Notes: generated from the letters alone by a model not told the origin. Shown: positions 35,897 to 49,544, counted from the stretch's first letter. The stretch is 64,000 nt of DNA from Nymphaea colorata (GCF_008831285.2 NC_045150.1:2678001-2742000); one strand, 5' to 3'. Numbers and translations: made by a program.

Positions 35897-38001
35897 GTAC
35901 TGGAATTGTTTGTTGTTGAAATGCGCTCCTTTATCCGTGGAACATCTATGCCTTCTGCTAGAGCAACTTCCGATCTGTAGATTGATTAATTTCAGTCGAA
36001 AGAAAAGCCAGGTTGTAGGTTTTTGTTGCGTCAGATAAACCTTCACGTAGTTCTCGTAATGAAAATGGTAATTAAGCTATTTAAAGATCTTTTTTAATAT
36101 GGTTGATATGCTGAGTGTTTTGGAATCTCGAGGTAGGCGTTTGTTTTTTCATGAAAGATCAGGAACCTCCATGGTAATGAAACAGGGGAACTTTCAATCA
36201 TGGCGGTATGTTTTTTTTAAGTGCATCTGTAGTAATATAGTGGAAAATTAATATTGGTTAGCAATAGCCATTCATAATTCAGACAACACGGAGTATTTAA
36301 GTAGATGTTTCTGGGATTGTGACCCAAGCAAAGTATGAAGCGTGGCCTGTCATGGGTGATCCATTATTCTTAGAACAGAGGGGGGCAAAAACTGTAGAAT
36401 GGAGGCGATTGTCATTTGTGAGGTGGTACAGGTGTCGATAAAACACCCAGCAGTGCAAGAAAAACCCAGCAGTGCAAGAAAATTGAACAATTTAAAGACC
36501 AAAAGTATATCAATATTGTACACTATGGCAACGGAAGAAAGAAGTGAACACTCTGCTTCTAATCTACCCACAATTAGGGGAGTTCAAGAAAACATCTGTC
36601 AACGAATATCGGCTATGTTTTCAAAGTATTTCAAAAATATTGCCGAAACAAGTTCTATAAAGAAGGCATTGCAAAAATATTGTAGTGTTTTCATGAGAAT
36701 TAAGGAAAATAGTTTTGTATATGTTTTTAAACTTTTTTGGCTTCTTTTAACATTTAAGTACATATTTTGAATTTTTTCAATGTTTTGTAAGAAAATTAAT
36801 AGCAAACTCATAACTTCATCAATTTTCTATTACTTTCTCAGTCTTTGGATTTCTAAAATTTTCCTGAGAAAACGACCTTTCTGGTTAATGCCTAAGATAA
36901 ACCTTGCCGATGAAAGCCGAAAAGGGATAATCCTGACAATGATATGTCCATACGAATGCCCAGAAGTATGTTCATAATCACTGGAAAGGAAAGATTGTTT
37001 GCATGAAATTTTACTACATTGGAGTAAACTGAACAAATCTCAAGACAGAAATGAGAATGAATGTTTGATCCATAGAGATCAGTCCACCATCGCCATTGAT
37101 GCTCAGACCCAATTCGTGAACCAATTCATAATTTGGAGGTGAGGGAATTATGGTAATCTGGAAACTTTAAATGCTTGCCAGAACTTACTCATTGAAGCAG
37201 GCCTACTGCTCCAGTTCCATGTATCTGGAATTAGATTGTACAAAAATGGATACTAAACTACCAGCATTAAGGAGTTCCAAATATCGCTGCAACTTGAGAA
37301 AGGTTGAAAGTTTTAAGAGGATAACAGATTGAGGTAGTTTAATTGGCTAACCCGAATGATACATCAAAAGGATGAGATTGAAGTATTGAATCCATGCTGC
37401 AACAAGTTCCCTACACTAACTGTTTCATTTGGGTGACCAAGCATCTATATCATGTTGATTGTTACTGGCCAAATATTTGACAGAATGTATGGAATGTTGT
37501 GATCGTGTATCTTCTTTTTTTAATTTGTTTATCCTTCGAATGTGACTTTCTTGGCATTATTCTCTTGACTTTCACTTTTTTCTTGTCAATTCTCGTAGGC
37601 TACTTATTTGTTCTAACCCTCCCTTTCATTGCATGAAGGGGCAGCAATCTGACAACTAAGAAATTTTCCAGCTCCCTTGATGGCTCACTGCTAATTTTTT
37701 TCCGTTACTTTGATTAGTTCAAGCTTCCTTGTGAAATACTAACTTCGTCTTAATTCTTTATAATTCAACTTTAAATGTAATATTAGTATAATATATAACT
37801 GGAATATTCCATCCTGGAAGTTGGTAATGCTTACAGTTTTTTGTTCACATTAATATATTTCTGGGAGATGTATTGCTTTTAGCTTCCTATGAAGGTCTGT
37901 TCTTTTTCCACAGATTTTCTGATTTAATTGTTCTGTTATAACAGTGGACCTGGCTGTTGGAAGTGTGTATCTAATGATGTTATTGATCTCTGTTTTTGCA
38001 G
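35897..38001 (+). other. Intron 1 of YIP4-like copy 1
   Basis: 2,105 bp, GT...AG. Scattered stretches align with intron 1 of copy 2, for example GTAATATAGTGGAAAA near 36,232 against 47,710, and ATCATGTTGATTGTTACTGG near 37,450 against 49,016. The intron therefore predates the duplication. Confidence 0.85.
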
Positions 38002-38076
38002 TCTGAAGTTTTTGCTGTTGCTTTTGGGGTCCTTGCTGCTGGTGCTGTCATTCTAACACTTAATGTCCTTCTTCTG
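38002..38076 (+). CDS. YIP4: YIP4-like copy 1, exon 2
   Basis: 75 bp between TTTTTGCAG and GTAAGA, in phase with exon 1. Encodes SEVFAVAFGVLAAG and onward to LNVLLL, the second membrane segment (about residues 168-190). Confidence 0.95.
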
Positions 38077-38220
38077 GTAAGATATAGACCCACCGTGGCT
38101 GTGCATTTGAGATATGATGTGGATATGTTTAGTATAAGGTGGAGACACAGCTGTACACACACAATCACACACACTTAAACATTAATAGATCCGATGGATA
38201 GCCTCTGTAGATTGGATTTA

Positions 38221-38222
<2 letters not shown>

Positions 38223-38278
<56 letters not shown>
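38223..38278. repeat. (TA)n microsatellite in intron 2 of YIP4 copy 1
   Basis: About 28 TA units. Intron 2 of copy 2 lacks it. Confidence 0.96.
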
Positions 38279-38281
<3 letters not shown>

Positions 38282-38737
38282 AATGAAAAGCTTAAATTAG
38301 ATAAATATGAAAAAAAAAACTTCTCAAGCACCACTTTTGCATTAAAGAACATTGTAAATTGTAATGAATTTAAGCCATGATGTGATTGATAAAATCTTTT
38401 AAAGAAGGAAAATATAAGGGCACAAGAGTAAACAACCAAGTCCATAAATGAAATGAAGAGTTATTGGTGAATTTTTTATGTCCTGCCCTAGTTTGATCAT
38501 TTTCCTGAAGTATCTTGTTGTTTCTGAGGATTGCAGGCCCTATGAACTTTTCAAATTAGTTTCCTTTTGGATCTTCTAGATCATTTCCCAGTTCTAGCAT
38601 TGCTACTGCTCAGAAGTTTTGCTTTTACTTTTAGAGATGTCATTTTTTCAGCTATGCACTTAGAAATTTCTTGTTTGTGTTATTTCGGAAGGATAAATTA
38701 TTGGTATAACTAAATAAAAGTAATTTACTCATTCCAG

Positions 38738-38998
38738 GGTGGACATATCATCTTTTTCCAAAGTCTCAGCCTTCTGGGGTACTGCCTCTTCCCTCTGGAT
38801 GTTGGAGCTTTTCTTTGCATGTTGAAAGACAATGTGATACTTAAAATTATTGTCGTGTCAATAACACTGGCATGGAGCTCATGGGCTGCTTATCCATTCA
38901 TGAGTGCTGCTGTCTCACCCAGAAGAAAAGCTCTCGCCCTATACCCAGTCTTCCTTATGTACATCTCAGTTGGTTTCCTTATAATTGCTATAGATTAG
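38738..38998 (+). CDS. YIP4: YIP4-like copy 1, exon 3
   Basis: 261 bp after CATTCCAG, encoding [10 protein letters not shown] through FLIIAID and TAG. It contains three more membrane segments (about residues 194-219, 225-245, 254-275) separated by LKDNV and SPRRKAL loops, completing the five-segment Yip1 fold. A 74-bp tandem duplication begins at the stop codon and extends into the 3' untranslated region (second unit from 39,067). Confidence 0.95.
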   Translation, partial: GGHIIFFQSLSLLGYCLFPLDVGAFLCMLKDNVILKIIVVSITLAWSSWAAYPFMSAAVSPRRKALALYPVFLMYISVGFLIIAID

Positions 38999-41900
38999 CA
39001 GGCATTGTTTTTTTCATCGTGCGAGGCTTCATCAACAATGTCCAGAATTTCTTCGTAACTGTTACAGATTAACGGGCAATGTTTCTTCATCTTGCAAAGC
39101 TTGATGAACAATATCCAGAATGCTTTTTTCTTTAAGTTCAGCTGTTGGAGGTAATTCATCCAGAGATATTCTCAAGGAGCTGCTGGTTTTGATTTTGTGT
39201 TGTCCTGTTATGCAGTCAATACTGATAGCTGGAAGGATGGAGTTTGTTATATACGGTCAGGTCTATCCTCCCCACTTCAATTGTTGTATACCCATTCACA
39301 CGGTAATTGTGGTAAATACTATTTTAAGAGGCGTAGGATAAAAAAATTGGAGTCCATCGTGGCAATTCATGTACTTTTGTTTCTTTTCTCTCCACAACGG
39401 CTTATTTTTTGTAATGGTTCTCTTTTTTGTGCAGCAATTTTGCACAACAGTTTCGAACGTAATCTGGTAGTATTATTCTTAGTTTGTGAGATTTTGGTTC
39501 TCATTTTTAAGACTAATTTATCTGAAATGTAAATACCAATTTCTCCTTATGTCTTTTGTGTGTGTGGGCCTTTTCCATCATATGCTTGTGGTTATTCTTG
39601 AACGCAAGTGCTGTCCGCTCCTTTTATCTGTCTTCTGTCTGCACTTGCTTTTCCATCCTGCGTTTGTGGTAATTCTTATCGGCTGATGATCCAAGTGCTT
39701 CAGATTGATAAGGTCCGTTATCTTGCTGAAGCCTATTTGAAGAAAACTTGTAAGGGAAGCCGCATCCTTGTTCACCAATCATCATTTCTATGATCCTGCT
39801 AGTAATTTTTGCTGTAATTAACTACATCAGAACCATCAAGGTGCGGGTTGACATGGTCCTTTCGCCTTCATCAATGGCATTGCATCTGCCAGAAGCAGCG
39901 CAAAAGCGTCCATAGCCAGCATGAGCTTACCAACTTAATTGGCTAAGGATCAACCGGTATTTATTCCATGCCTGCACAGTGATGCTGAGGTAGCTTTAGT
40001 TTCTACTCTGTATAGCACATACAAATTGCGTGTGACTGTCGGGACTGGCTGTAAACATGTCTGACAATCAAAGTCTTCTGTGAAATGCATTTTGTGTGCC
40101 ATCTTATCTAGATGAACAGGACAAGCTTAGATCCTGTGGCTGGCTTTCTAAAGAAGCAACTGCTGTATTTTTTTGAGAAATATATCATGGTAGCTGTAGA
40201 CTAAAAGATGCTACAATCTGTATCCGATGAGACTCACGAGAGAAGGTAGGGACATGGCTGTTCCGGTCTTGGCCAGATTTTGTTGCAATGATAATGTTAA
40301 TGCAACCATGCAAGTAGGTATCTGCTATCATCCTCCTACAAGGGTTCATACCTCTTCCTGTCTTACAATGCAGAACTATTGCTTAGGGCAGTAGAACTTT
40401 GAAACAACTGTCCTTTTATGAACGGATATATATTAACAAAAACTGTGGTACCATTGGTACCTCTCTCGTATTTAGTTGGTATACCATGGTATTCTTCACT
40501 AAAAATGTAAAAAGATGGCCGCGGAGACCTGCCGAAGCAAATCAAATAATAAACTCTTTGTGCGGGTCCACGGTTATGTTATTTTCATTGACAAAGTATA
40601 GAACCTTCTTATGAAGTACATTCATTTAGTAATTTATAACTTGCATTGATTTAGTAATAGAAAAATACAATAAGAACACCTAGAGGCTAGGGTAATGTGA
40701 ATGTGCAGTCTGGTCTTTTAGGCTCTGTCAGCTGAAGATGAGAAGAGGAATGTAGGTTGAAGTGGGACATAAGATTGGATTTCTCAATATCCTTAATGAA
40801 AATGTGGCTAATAGGAGATAAATGTTCGCATCAGCCCCTACATCCTTGTTCAACTCCTACATCCTCCGCTTCTATCTCACCGCATTTCATCCTGTCCCAG
40901 TGAAAAAGCTTAAAATTTTAGGTGGTGTTTCAGAGGCTAGTTTCAAATGGAAATAGGGCTTGCACGTATTGAGAAAACAAAATTTCAAATATATAGAGTT
41001 CTAATCCCCCACAGCTGTTTGGTTTCCTCTTCAATTTCAAGTAGCTCCAATCGTGCCAAAAAAGGAGCTTACACATTCAACTTTCTGTAGGAAAACGATG
41101 AAGCCACACAACTGTACCTGCTCCAGGATGGTGTTGGAATATAGGATTGAGGATAGAGCCGCATGTTTCGACTTTTTTTTTTTTTTTTTCTGTACACAGC
41201 GTTGGTGCTTAGAAACCTGAAAGAAGCCATGGTTTGGCGTCTTGCTTTTAACTCCTTTTTTCCAAATAGCATCTTCACTGCGAGATCTTAAACTAGGACC
41301 TTGGATATAGTGCTTGCTTTTAGCTCCTTATTTCCCTGTAGTATCTTGACTGTGAGCTCTTAAACAAGGATATTCGATATAGCGCTCTCTCTCTCTCTCT
41401 CTCTCTCAGAGACTCACTGTAGGTGAGCAAAGCTGGACCAGACATGACATTGACCAGGCCCGCTCCTGCCACCAAGGTCCAGGGTCGCATCAAGGCTGGG
41501 AGTAGTTAAGGTGCACCGTCAATTTGGAGACATGTTGACCACTCCATAAGGTCCAGAGGCACAGCATCCAAGGTATCGAACTGAGAATATGCCACCACTC
41601 CAACCAGCTCCATGCCCTTTGAAGCCTCTCCCACAAAGACGTTAACACTGTGTTGGTGGGCAGCACAAAAGTTCTGAGATCCAAACACGAGGACCAATTT
41701 AGCATCCTTTTCTTATTTTCTGCTCAATTTAAATGTAGTAATTACAAGTCCAACTGAGTGGTGATGGATGCTCAGTTTTTGAGACGTGCAAAATGGATTT
41801 GTGGTGATTGTTCATGAACCAAAAATTGCTATTATCAAAACAATATGTTTAATGGAAAAGCATATCACTTTTGCAACAATGGCCATTATCCTGATCGTTG

Positions 41901-44900
41901 CTAACAATGGGACGTGGTAATCGGAGCTGCAATAGAAGATGAGAGTAGACACGGAAATGGAATGAACACTGGGAACCCGAGAGCATTTGGAACAGGCTGC
42001 AGATCCAGCATGGATGGCCTGCTGGCTGCTACTGAGGTCAGTCATTTCCTCTTAACCATCGACTAGCGACCATTCTCAAGGACTAAATGTTGGAACCAGC
42101 CTGACGTGGACTGGCCGCCTTTCCTGGTCATGATCGATTGGTTAGAACCATAGTGATGGTTCCAAGTTTTGTTTTGTAAATATCTTCCCCATTTTTTGCC
42201 AATAAAGGGAGGGGGCCTAACCCCCAGCAACCGTTCTCCGGAACCCTAGAGTGTACTCAACCTGCGACCCTGTGATGGCTGATTTATCAAACATGCGACT
42301 GACCACAGCTTGCCGTTAGGTAAATCTGTTCAGCATTTCATGACTAGACCAATGAAAGCAAGAGTATGTACCAACATCCATCATGATATCCAACCGCCAT
42401 ATATTTCCAAACATATATAGCGAGGTGAGGTTAGATGAATCATTACCAGATTATGCCATGAGATACAAGTCATTTCCTCCGAGTTTCCAGGCCAGGTGAA
42501 CTGCAACATATTGAATTCAATAAAGCATCACAGACATAACGATACAAGTAAAAATATCTAAAACAGTGGGAAATCCATAAAGAAAAGAAAAACCTTTCGT
42601 TCATTTTAGAGACATGAGGAACTTTAATTTTTAAAGAGCAATGATAACAGCTTTAAGATCAACAAGGCATAATGACTTGGACCCGTGGAGTGAACTAGAA
42701 GAGGATACACCAAGGAACACAAACTGAAGAAATGTTTTGACAAATAATGTACAATAGAATCTGTGGACCGCTTCAGAAACAAAAGGTCCAAAATAATCCT
42801 GTAAGTTTAATGGATACCATAGAGATGCTTCTCGAGCAGCTAATAACAATTTAGCCACCTAGAGAAGATACAGACTTTCACAAAATGTAAGATATCTTGA
42901 CATCATTTGCATGTTCGACGCTGCAAATCCACTTCACCACCTGTCACCTTCTCATTCATACATCCTGCAGAGTTAAAATAACCGCCTGCCATTAGTTTGT
43001 GACCAAGCAGACAGCCTTCCTATAAGAAGGGCAATAAAAATATCAACTCTATCAACCATGTAATAATACCGGTATTATATAAAAAGAGATGAAAGAAAGG
43101 CAAACCAAAAAAAGAAGAAGAAAACCATTATCACCAAAGGGTATGGACAAGAAGCTACAATCTGGGAAGCATCATCTCCTTAAGACTATTTTCCATGTTA
43201 TTGTAGTGCCTTTCCAATTTCATTCCCCCAAATTTTTCATGATCAATTTCTATTTCCATTTATTCTTCATTTTACTGAAAGGTGTACTTTTCCATTAAAA
43301 GCCGAAACTTAAATGACCATTTCAGCATTCAAAGGAGAATGTCTTAAAACCTTTTTATCAGTCTGTGATTTAATTCACATAAAATGTGGATGTTTTACGC
43401 CAAAGTAATCTGTTCGCATTATTCATCTTATGGCATTGCGAAACAGTGACTTGACATTTAGAACATTCATGTCGGTTGTTATTTTTAGAAAACGAAAAAC
43501 TAGACCAGTTACACAATTAGAAATGAAAACTACCTCAGACTGGGTACGTTTGAAAAATAAAAAGAAAATTTAATTAATATTAAATGAAGAAGTTTCTATG
43601 TGATTTGACAACTTTGAAAGATACGTTAAAAGCAAGGACCATAGATATGTTCTAGAGGTCGTACGACTAGATCCTTAAGTCCTAAGGAGACAGAGATACC
43701 TTATAAGGAGACAGAAATACCTTATAAGGAGACAGAAATACCTTAACTTTACAAACGTTTCTGCAACATGTTGAAGTTCATTCAAGATCGATAAGCAGAA
43801 TCAGCAAGCTAAAATGGAAATTGCAAATAAGAAATTGAGAATTGACAAGCTGAACAAAGCCTCGAGAAGAAACATCTTGCTCCAAGTTTGTTTGACTCGC
43901 TAAGAAATAAATTACTTGAGTTTAACCTTTTAAAGAGATGGTGGAACATTATTTCAAGCAAATAACATGCAAATCATGCATTCTGCAAGAGACTTTCAAG
44001 GAGAAATTTTCAGGTTAGCTAAAGGATATCCCTTGATAAGCAAGTAAATACATGAGGAAACTGCTCGTAACTTTACAAGCTTCTCAGGCAGCTGAAGATC
44101 GCTTGGGCAACATATTGCCTTTCAAATCCACTATATCTGTCCACATAGCCCCTATTGGATAGCTAAACCATCTTCAATCGGATATCATCGTAACCATCTT
44201 ACAGGAAAAAGAAAAAAAAAAGTAATATTAGTGCCCACTACTAAAAGAGGACATGTCCTTCTAAGCTAGAAATCTATTATATTTTACGTACTGAATTGCG
44301 CTTATGGGTCTACCAGTTAAGATTAATCAGGAACCTTGAAGAAGCAAAACCCCCATGAGCGGCGAGTCGGTGACCACCATGTCAAAATCGGGGAGCTGAA
44401 TGGCAGGGTTGGGACTTGATCCAGGGTCTTGAGCTTGATACCCATGACATTTCCCCTACTATTACCACATTTTTCTCGGAACTGTGGGAATTGTAGTAGC
44501 TACAAGAACCCAGGGTTCCTAAACCGTAGGTAAACAAGTAATGAATCGTTAAAACAAAAAGATATTGCACGTCTGCTCGTTAATTTCATATCATGCTATC
44601 GTATCCTTCGTTGATAGAAAATCGTTACCAAAGTCCCTTAAGGAGAAGGGACAGATTCTTCTCGAAACTTTTGATAAGCGTCATCTCAAACAAGCAAGTT
44701 CCACCCCCCCCCCCCCCCCCCCCATCTTTTCTATATCTATTTCCTCGTCATTCGCTACAGCACGATTCCCCACGCATGGCACTCTCCATAAGGTACCATA
44801 AATCCCTGGATTTAGGGAAAATTTGATGCAATTGGAAAGCCAATCCACCAATGTCTGAGAAGCGACGGAGGGATTTCGATACTGAAATTCCAATTCCAAG
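38999..44900. other. 3' flank of YIP4 copy 1 and intergenic, no further gene seen
   Basis: Bases 39,070-39,340 align with 53,200-53,430 downstream of copy 2 (AACAATATCCAGAATG, TAATTCATCCAGAGA), so the 3' untranslated region was duplicated too. The rest has only short frames. A C-rich fragment at 41,440-41,700 has a minus-strand frame that I cannot assign. Short tandem repeats occur at 43,684-43,744 (21-bp unit, three copies). A run of about 20 C lies at 44,704-44,723. Confidence 0.55.
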
Positions 44901-45120
44901 AAATTTTCGAAGCCAAAGATTCCGCAAATTGAATGCTTAAGTGCAACATCAGCCCACATTCCATCGACAAAGATACCAACGAACAACTACAACTTCAATT
45001 GTACCGTCTTATGCTTCCATCAAAAAAAAAAGGGGGGAGGAGGAGAAGAGAGAGAGAGAGAGAGAAATCACCGGATTCAAGAGGAGAAGGACGACGATGA
45101 TTGGCTGCCGCGGGGGGAAG

Positions 45121-45339
45121 CTAATGATGTTGGTCCTTGAGGTGGTGGAGAGGGGGAGCGGAGGATTCTTGGCGGATCTCCCTGACGACGGCAGCGAGGG
45201 CCTCGGGGTTGACACCCCTCTCGCAGAGGTCTACGAGGATGGAAAGCGTATGGCGGTCCAACCCCGTGCTCAGCAAGTTCGAGATGTGTAGCACCAGATC
45301 CAACGATTCTCGGGCGTTCTGAGAAGCCGCAGAATCCAT
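45121..45339 (-). CDS. MZT1: MOZART1 / GIP1 (gamma-tubulin complex small subunit)
   Basis: A single-exon frame of 72 residues. The ATG at 45,339 (MDSAASQNARESLDLV) is chosen over an in-frame ATG 35 codons upstream because the family starts here and the upstream residues are unrelated. Residues 10-57 carry the full MOZART1 core: ESLDLVLHISNLLSTGLDRH, TLSILVDLCERGVNPEALAA, VVREIRQE. This small helical protein (GIP1/GIP2 in Arabidopsis) binds gamma-tubulin complex protein 3 and helps recruit gamma-tubulin complexes to microtubule nucleation sites and the nuclear envelope. Family members are about 70-80 residues, so the length is normal. The C-terminal SSAPPLHHLKDQHH is variable in the family. 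It lies between the two YIP4 copies on the opposite strand. Confidence 0.95.
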   Translation of the reverse strand: MDSAASQNARESLDLVLHISNLLSTGLDRHTLSILVDLCERGVNPEALAAVVREIRQESSAPPLHHLKDQHH

Positions 45340-45444
45340 GGCTGCCGTCGTTCCGCCAGAACCAGGGTTTTGCCCCACTCTCTCTCTCTTAAAACCCGCC
45401 AAATGGTTAACCTTGCTTGGGTTTGAATCTTCCTTGCACTTCAA

Positions 45445-46780
45445 AGGGAAGGTTCAGGGTTACTATAAGGGATCGGAGTTATCCAAATACCGGCCCGAAT
45501 TTGGATCCAGTAAACAGAACAAGTTACAGCCTTACAGGTTCCCCATAACAAGCAAATCCAGATCCGGCATGCAGTAACTGGATCTGAATCTGAGTCCAAA
45601 CTGACAACGATCCGGTTGCATGTAAATGTTGTTCTTGTGTCTGTCATATCTGAACTCCCTTTTGATAATTCAAGAGCGGGTCCAACTCTGAGCCTGGCTA
45701 TTTAATACCATGTATTCGAGCTTTACCCCGTGAGTGTTCGTTGGTTAAAAAACAAGAGTTATTAACAAGATTTGGATTCAGTATGTCCAAATTTAAGACC
45801 CAATAAAAAAGTCCAAAAGTAATTACATGTAAATGCCCAATCTTATGCTTAGTTGGATGCCAATTCAGTTTAAAAAAAAATAAAAAAAAAATCTGGATTT
45901 AGAAATGTCAAAATTTGGTCTTCTTAAGTCAACTTGCTTAAGGTTTGAATTTAGGCAAACACTACTTATTTTAAATCCTACCCTTGCTTGAGAAAATTGT
46001 TTCTTAGTTTTTTTTTTTATTAATGTTATTATGTGTCATGTTTTTTTTTTTATGATGTTTCCAGGAAAAAAGTGCTCAAAATCTTTAAATTTTTAAATCA
46101 CGGACACGCACATAACTTAAGTTCACATGGGTTTTATGGTTCCAATCAAATATACTTAAAAATAAATCTAATTTGCTTCTATTATTACATTTTTGAAGTC
46201 AGTCCCCTCTTTCACTTTTATATATGTTTCTTGATTAGAAAAGCAAAAATCATGAAAAGATCGATAGAAAAAACTTTGTCTTGAAAATTTGTTATTTGCC
46301 AAGGAAAAGATTGTAATCGCTTTTAAAAACTGTGTTTTGCACTACTTTATAGTTTATACTGCTGCTATATGTAACTTTCAGTAGCTTTAATAAATAAGTC
46401 AGTGCGTTGATAAACTGAAACCAAAATGTATTAGCGAAAATGATAAACCTTAATCTAATGATAAAAGATAACATCGAAAAAGGTTAAAATTAATGTTTTT
46501 TTAATTGACAAAAAATGAATTTGTTTTACGAAGGAATTCTGCATTCTTTTTTGAAAAATAATATATATATTTTAGTTTATGAGCAAAAAGAAGCATGAAA
46601 ACGAAAATAACTAATTTTATTTTTTAGAATTTTCAGAACAAGGGTCCCGGTAGAGAGGGGTTAAAGTTTCATCTTCTTTCTCCCTCGGCTTGGTCCGAAG
46701 TACCTGTCGCTCTTCCGAATTGAGGCGCAGGGGAGCTCTCTGCGTTTCGAGGGGAAGAACTCTCTGTCTCTCTCTCACTA
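45445..46780. other. Intergenic between MZT1 and YIP4 copy 2
   Basis: AT-rich, no gene seen. It should hold the MZT1 promoter (minus strand, just right of 45,340) and the YIP4 copy 2 promoter. The leader of the latter (46,640-46,818) is GC-richer with CT runs. Confidence 0.5.
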
Positions 46781-46818
46781 GATCTTGAATTGCACGGTTT
46801 TCCGACGAAGGAACGAAG

Positions 46819-47313
46819 ATGTCGCACAACGATACCATCCCCCTTCATCCCTCTTCCCAATCGGACATCGACGAGATCGAGAACCTCATCAACGAGAGCG
46901 TCCAGTCGGCCAGCCTCCACGGATCCGTCCCTGTCGCCCCCGCCCGTCCCCCGAGCCCTCCCAGGGTGTCGATCCCCGTCTCGTCGGCCCCCTTCATCAC
47001 ATCTTCCATCCCGCCGTCGACCCAGAAGCCCGTGCCTCCCGTGCCACCCGTGGCACCGAGTTCGAACGCCAATCAGAGGCAGAACATTGCGGCGACCGCG
47101 TTCGGTTCAGCTCCCAACACGCTGACGGAACCTGTTTGGGACACGGTGAAGCGAGATCTGTCTAGAATCGTGAGCAATTTGAAGTTGGTGGTCTTTCCGA
47201 ATCCTTTTCGCGAAGATCCGGGCAAGGCGTTGAGGGATTGGGATCTTTGGGGCCCTTTCTTCTTCATCATATTCCTCGGTCTCACGTTGTCGTGGTCAGC
47301 ATCTGTGAAGAAG
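46819..47313 (+). CDS. YIP4: YIP4-like Yip1 family protein, copy 2, exon 1
   Basis: Exactly the same length (495 bp) and splice phase as exon 1 of copy 1. It joins 52,657-52,731 and 52,931-53,191 into 276 residues. The product differs from copy 1 at 13 residues here, nearly all in the Pro/Ser-rich cytosolic region (residues 5-93). From about residue 95 to 165 only one change is seen (position 156). It should have the same trans-Golgi role with ECHIDNA-type partners as copy 1. Expression may have diverged because intron 1 and flanks differ. Confidence 0.95.
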
Positions 47314-49183
47314 GTACTGGATTTGTTTGTTGGAAGCCTTCATGTCTTTTTGGTAGTTACTATCTTCTAATCCAGAGATTAATAATCTTAATTAAGGCTA
47401 AAGCTAATTTTTGGTGTTATGATTCACATAATAGAAAAATTAGTTCACATTCGTCGTTGTTTCTCTTTAATGACCATTGATCGTGGAATTCTGTATGGTA
47501 TGTGACTAATCTGCGTATGATTCCTTTCATGGAAATTGTTATGACGGTTTTAGATCTGTATGTAATATGATTGATATCTTTTAAACCGCTTGATGCTCAT
47601 GGGCAACATGTTTGCTCATGTATTAGCTACGAACATCTTGGAAGTAGGTGTATTCTTTTCTTCAATGAAGATCGGGCATCCCCATGGAACTTCTGCATAT
47701 ACTTCTACGGTAATATGGTGGAAAACGGAATTAGTCATTGATGGTCAGTTACAATTCACACAGCATGGGTGATTAACATAGATGTGTTTAGAATGAATAT
47801 GAGATCATGGCTGATAGCCTGGTTGTCCGTTGTGCTTGGAATAAGTGGCTGTGGGAAATGGAGAATGGAATCGATTCTTAATATCTAGAGGTGGTCCAGA
47901 TGAATCATTGTGTATGCAGTACACAGGAAGTGCAGGAAAGCTAGAGCATGTGAAACAAAAGTTTTACAATGTGCTGTAATAAATATGGTAATGAGACACG
48001 GAAGTAAACATGTTGTCACTTATCTATTCACCACTAGGGAAGTTTAAGAACAGGTAGAAGTTCAATGTCTTATTTCTGGCATGTGAAACGCCCCTAGACA
48101 GCATACAGCTTTCCAGATCTGGTATGCATGTGTGTTAGACTGTATAGAAGTATGCAGGATAGAAACTGGAAAGAGACTTTTTGTTTGAATAGTGATTCTG
48201 ATTCATAACAGTGGAATCAACCGTATGAAATTTTAAAAGGGCAGATTGAGCTGTATCTGAAACTAAAGGATAACATTCTATTCTACATACATTGGGCATC
48301 ATATCTAGATGCTGCACGAGCTTATACTTTGCATGTGAGTGAAACTATAGTCTCCAGAATGATCATAATCAAGAATCCAGATTCCTAAGACTCAGAATCA
48401 GGATCTATCAGGAGTTCTGATTCCCATGTCATGCTGCTTTAATTTGGTCATGAATATCAGTTTTTACATTGCATTCTCTCTCTCTCTTTTTTTTTTTTTT
48501 TTTTTTTTTTCATATTGGAGTTTTGCATGTTTATATCAATTCATCAAAATTTCATGAGTCCAAGACTCCAACATATCACTTTATAGATCGTTCTCCACTG
48601 GTTCCTACTTCTTTCCCACTTTCTATATTATCTGAATTTGAAATGACTGCTCTCTGATTCTAATTCCCATAATGCTTTCTGTAGTGGCAACTGTGAGTGA
48701 AACTAAGTTTATAAGGAATCTTAATGTCATCCATTCAATTCAAGCAAGGTTGCTGATTCCATCCATGTATCTGAAGACAAATTATTCAACAAGTAACACA
48801 AGTTACCGACATGGAGTTATTAAATTTCTGAACAGTTTGCTTCCTGAGGAAGGGTGGAAGCATTTCATAGATGATAGACTGGCATTAAACTATAGGGGAA
48901 GGTTTAATAGGGCAACTACATGGAACTGCAAACCTTGACGTCAAAATATTATTTTTTTGTATACTGTAACCAGTTTAGTACTTTGATTGCTTCAATTGGC
49001 TAACCAAATAGCTGCATCATGTTGGTTGTTACTAACCAGCTGATTTATGGTACTTGTCTGACACACATGGTCATTGTTCATATCTTTTGTTTTAGTTTAT
49101 GCGTTCTGCATGACTACATGTGTTTTTTTGTCTTTCCTTTCTTTGAAGGCTACTTATTTTTAACCTGGGCATGCATTATCTGA

Positions 49184-49423
49184 AATAAGTGTCCTAATAT
49201 GCATAACAAACCTAGATGTTAAAGAAAAACTACAAAATAAAGCTAGAAGTTTACATTCAAGGCTCAAGCGACTATGAGTTGCATCAAACATCAAATTTAC
49301 TATAATAAGTGTCCTAATGTGCATAAAGAAACCTACATGATAAAGAAAAATTACAAAATAAAGCTAGAATTTTACGTTCAAGCAACTATGAGTTGCATTA
49401 AGCATCAAATTTACTATAACTAA
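49184..49423. repeat. Two 120-bp tandem units
   Basis: Units at 49,184 and 49,304 share AATAAGTGTCCTAAT, ACAAAATAAAGCTAGAA and ACTATGAGTTGCAT, with several indels and substitutions. Confidence 0.85.
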
Positions 49424-49544
49424 AGAAAAACTACAAATAGTGTACATGTTTTAATAGAATAATTTAAATTTAACAACTTAAATTACTTCTGATACTTATG
49501 GGATATCAAACAAGTAAACTTTGGGCCCCATTTTGTGACACCCG

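Noticed and set aside
35252-36046. Minus-strand frame of 264 codons over YIP4 exon 1, and similar ones at 46,669-47,285
   Set aside because: Arg/Gly-rich shadow of a GC-rich exon; the plus strand encodes a clear Yip1 protein.
41490-41705. Minus-strand frames at 41,490-41,705 (two frames)
   Set aside because: One frame (CAAHQHSVNVFVGEASKG...) looked protein-like, but it is isolated, has no exon partners visible and no recognised family.
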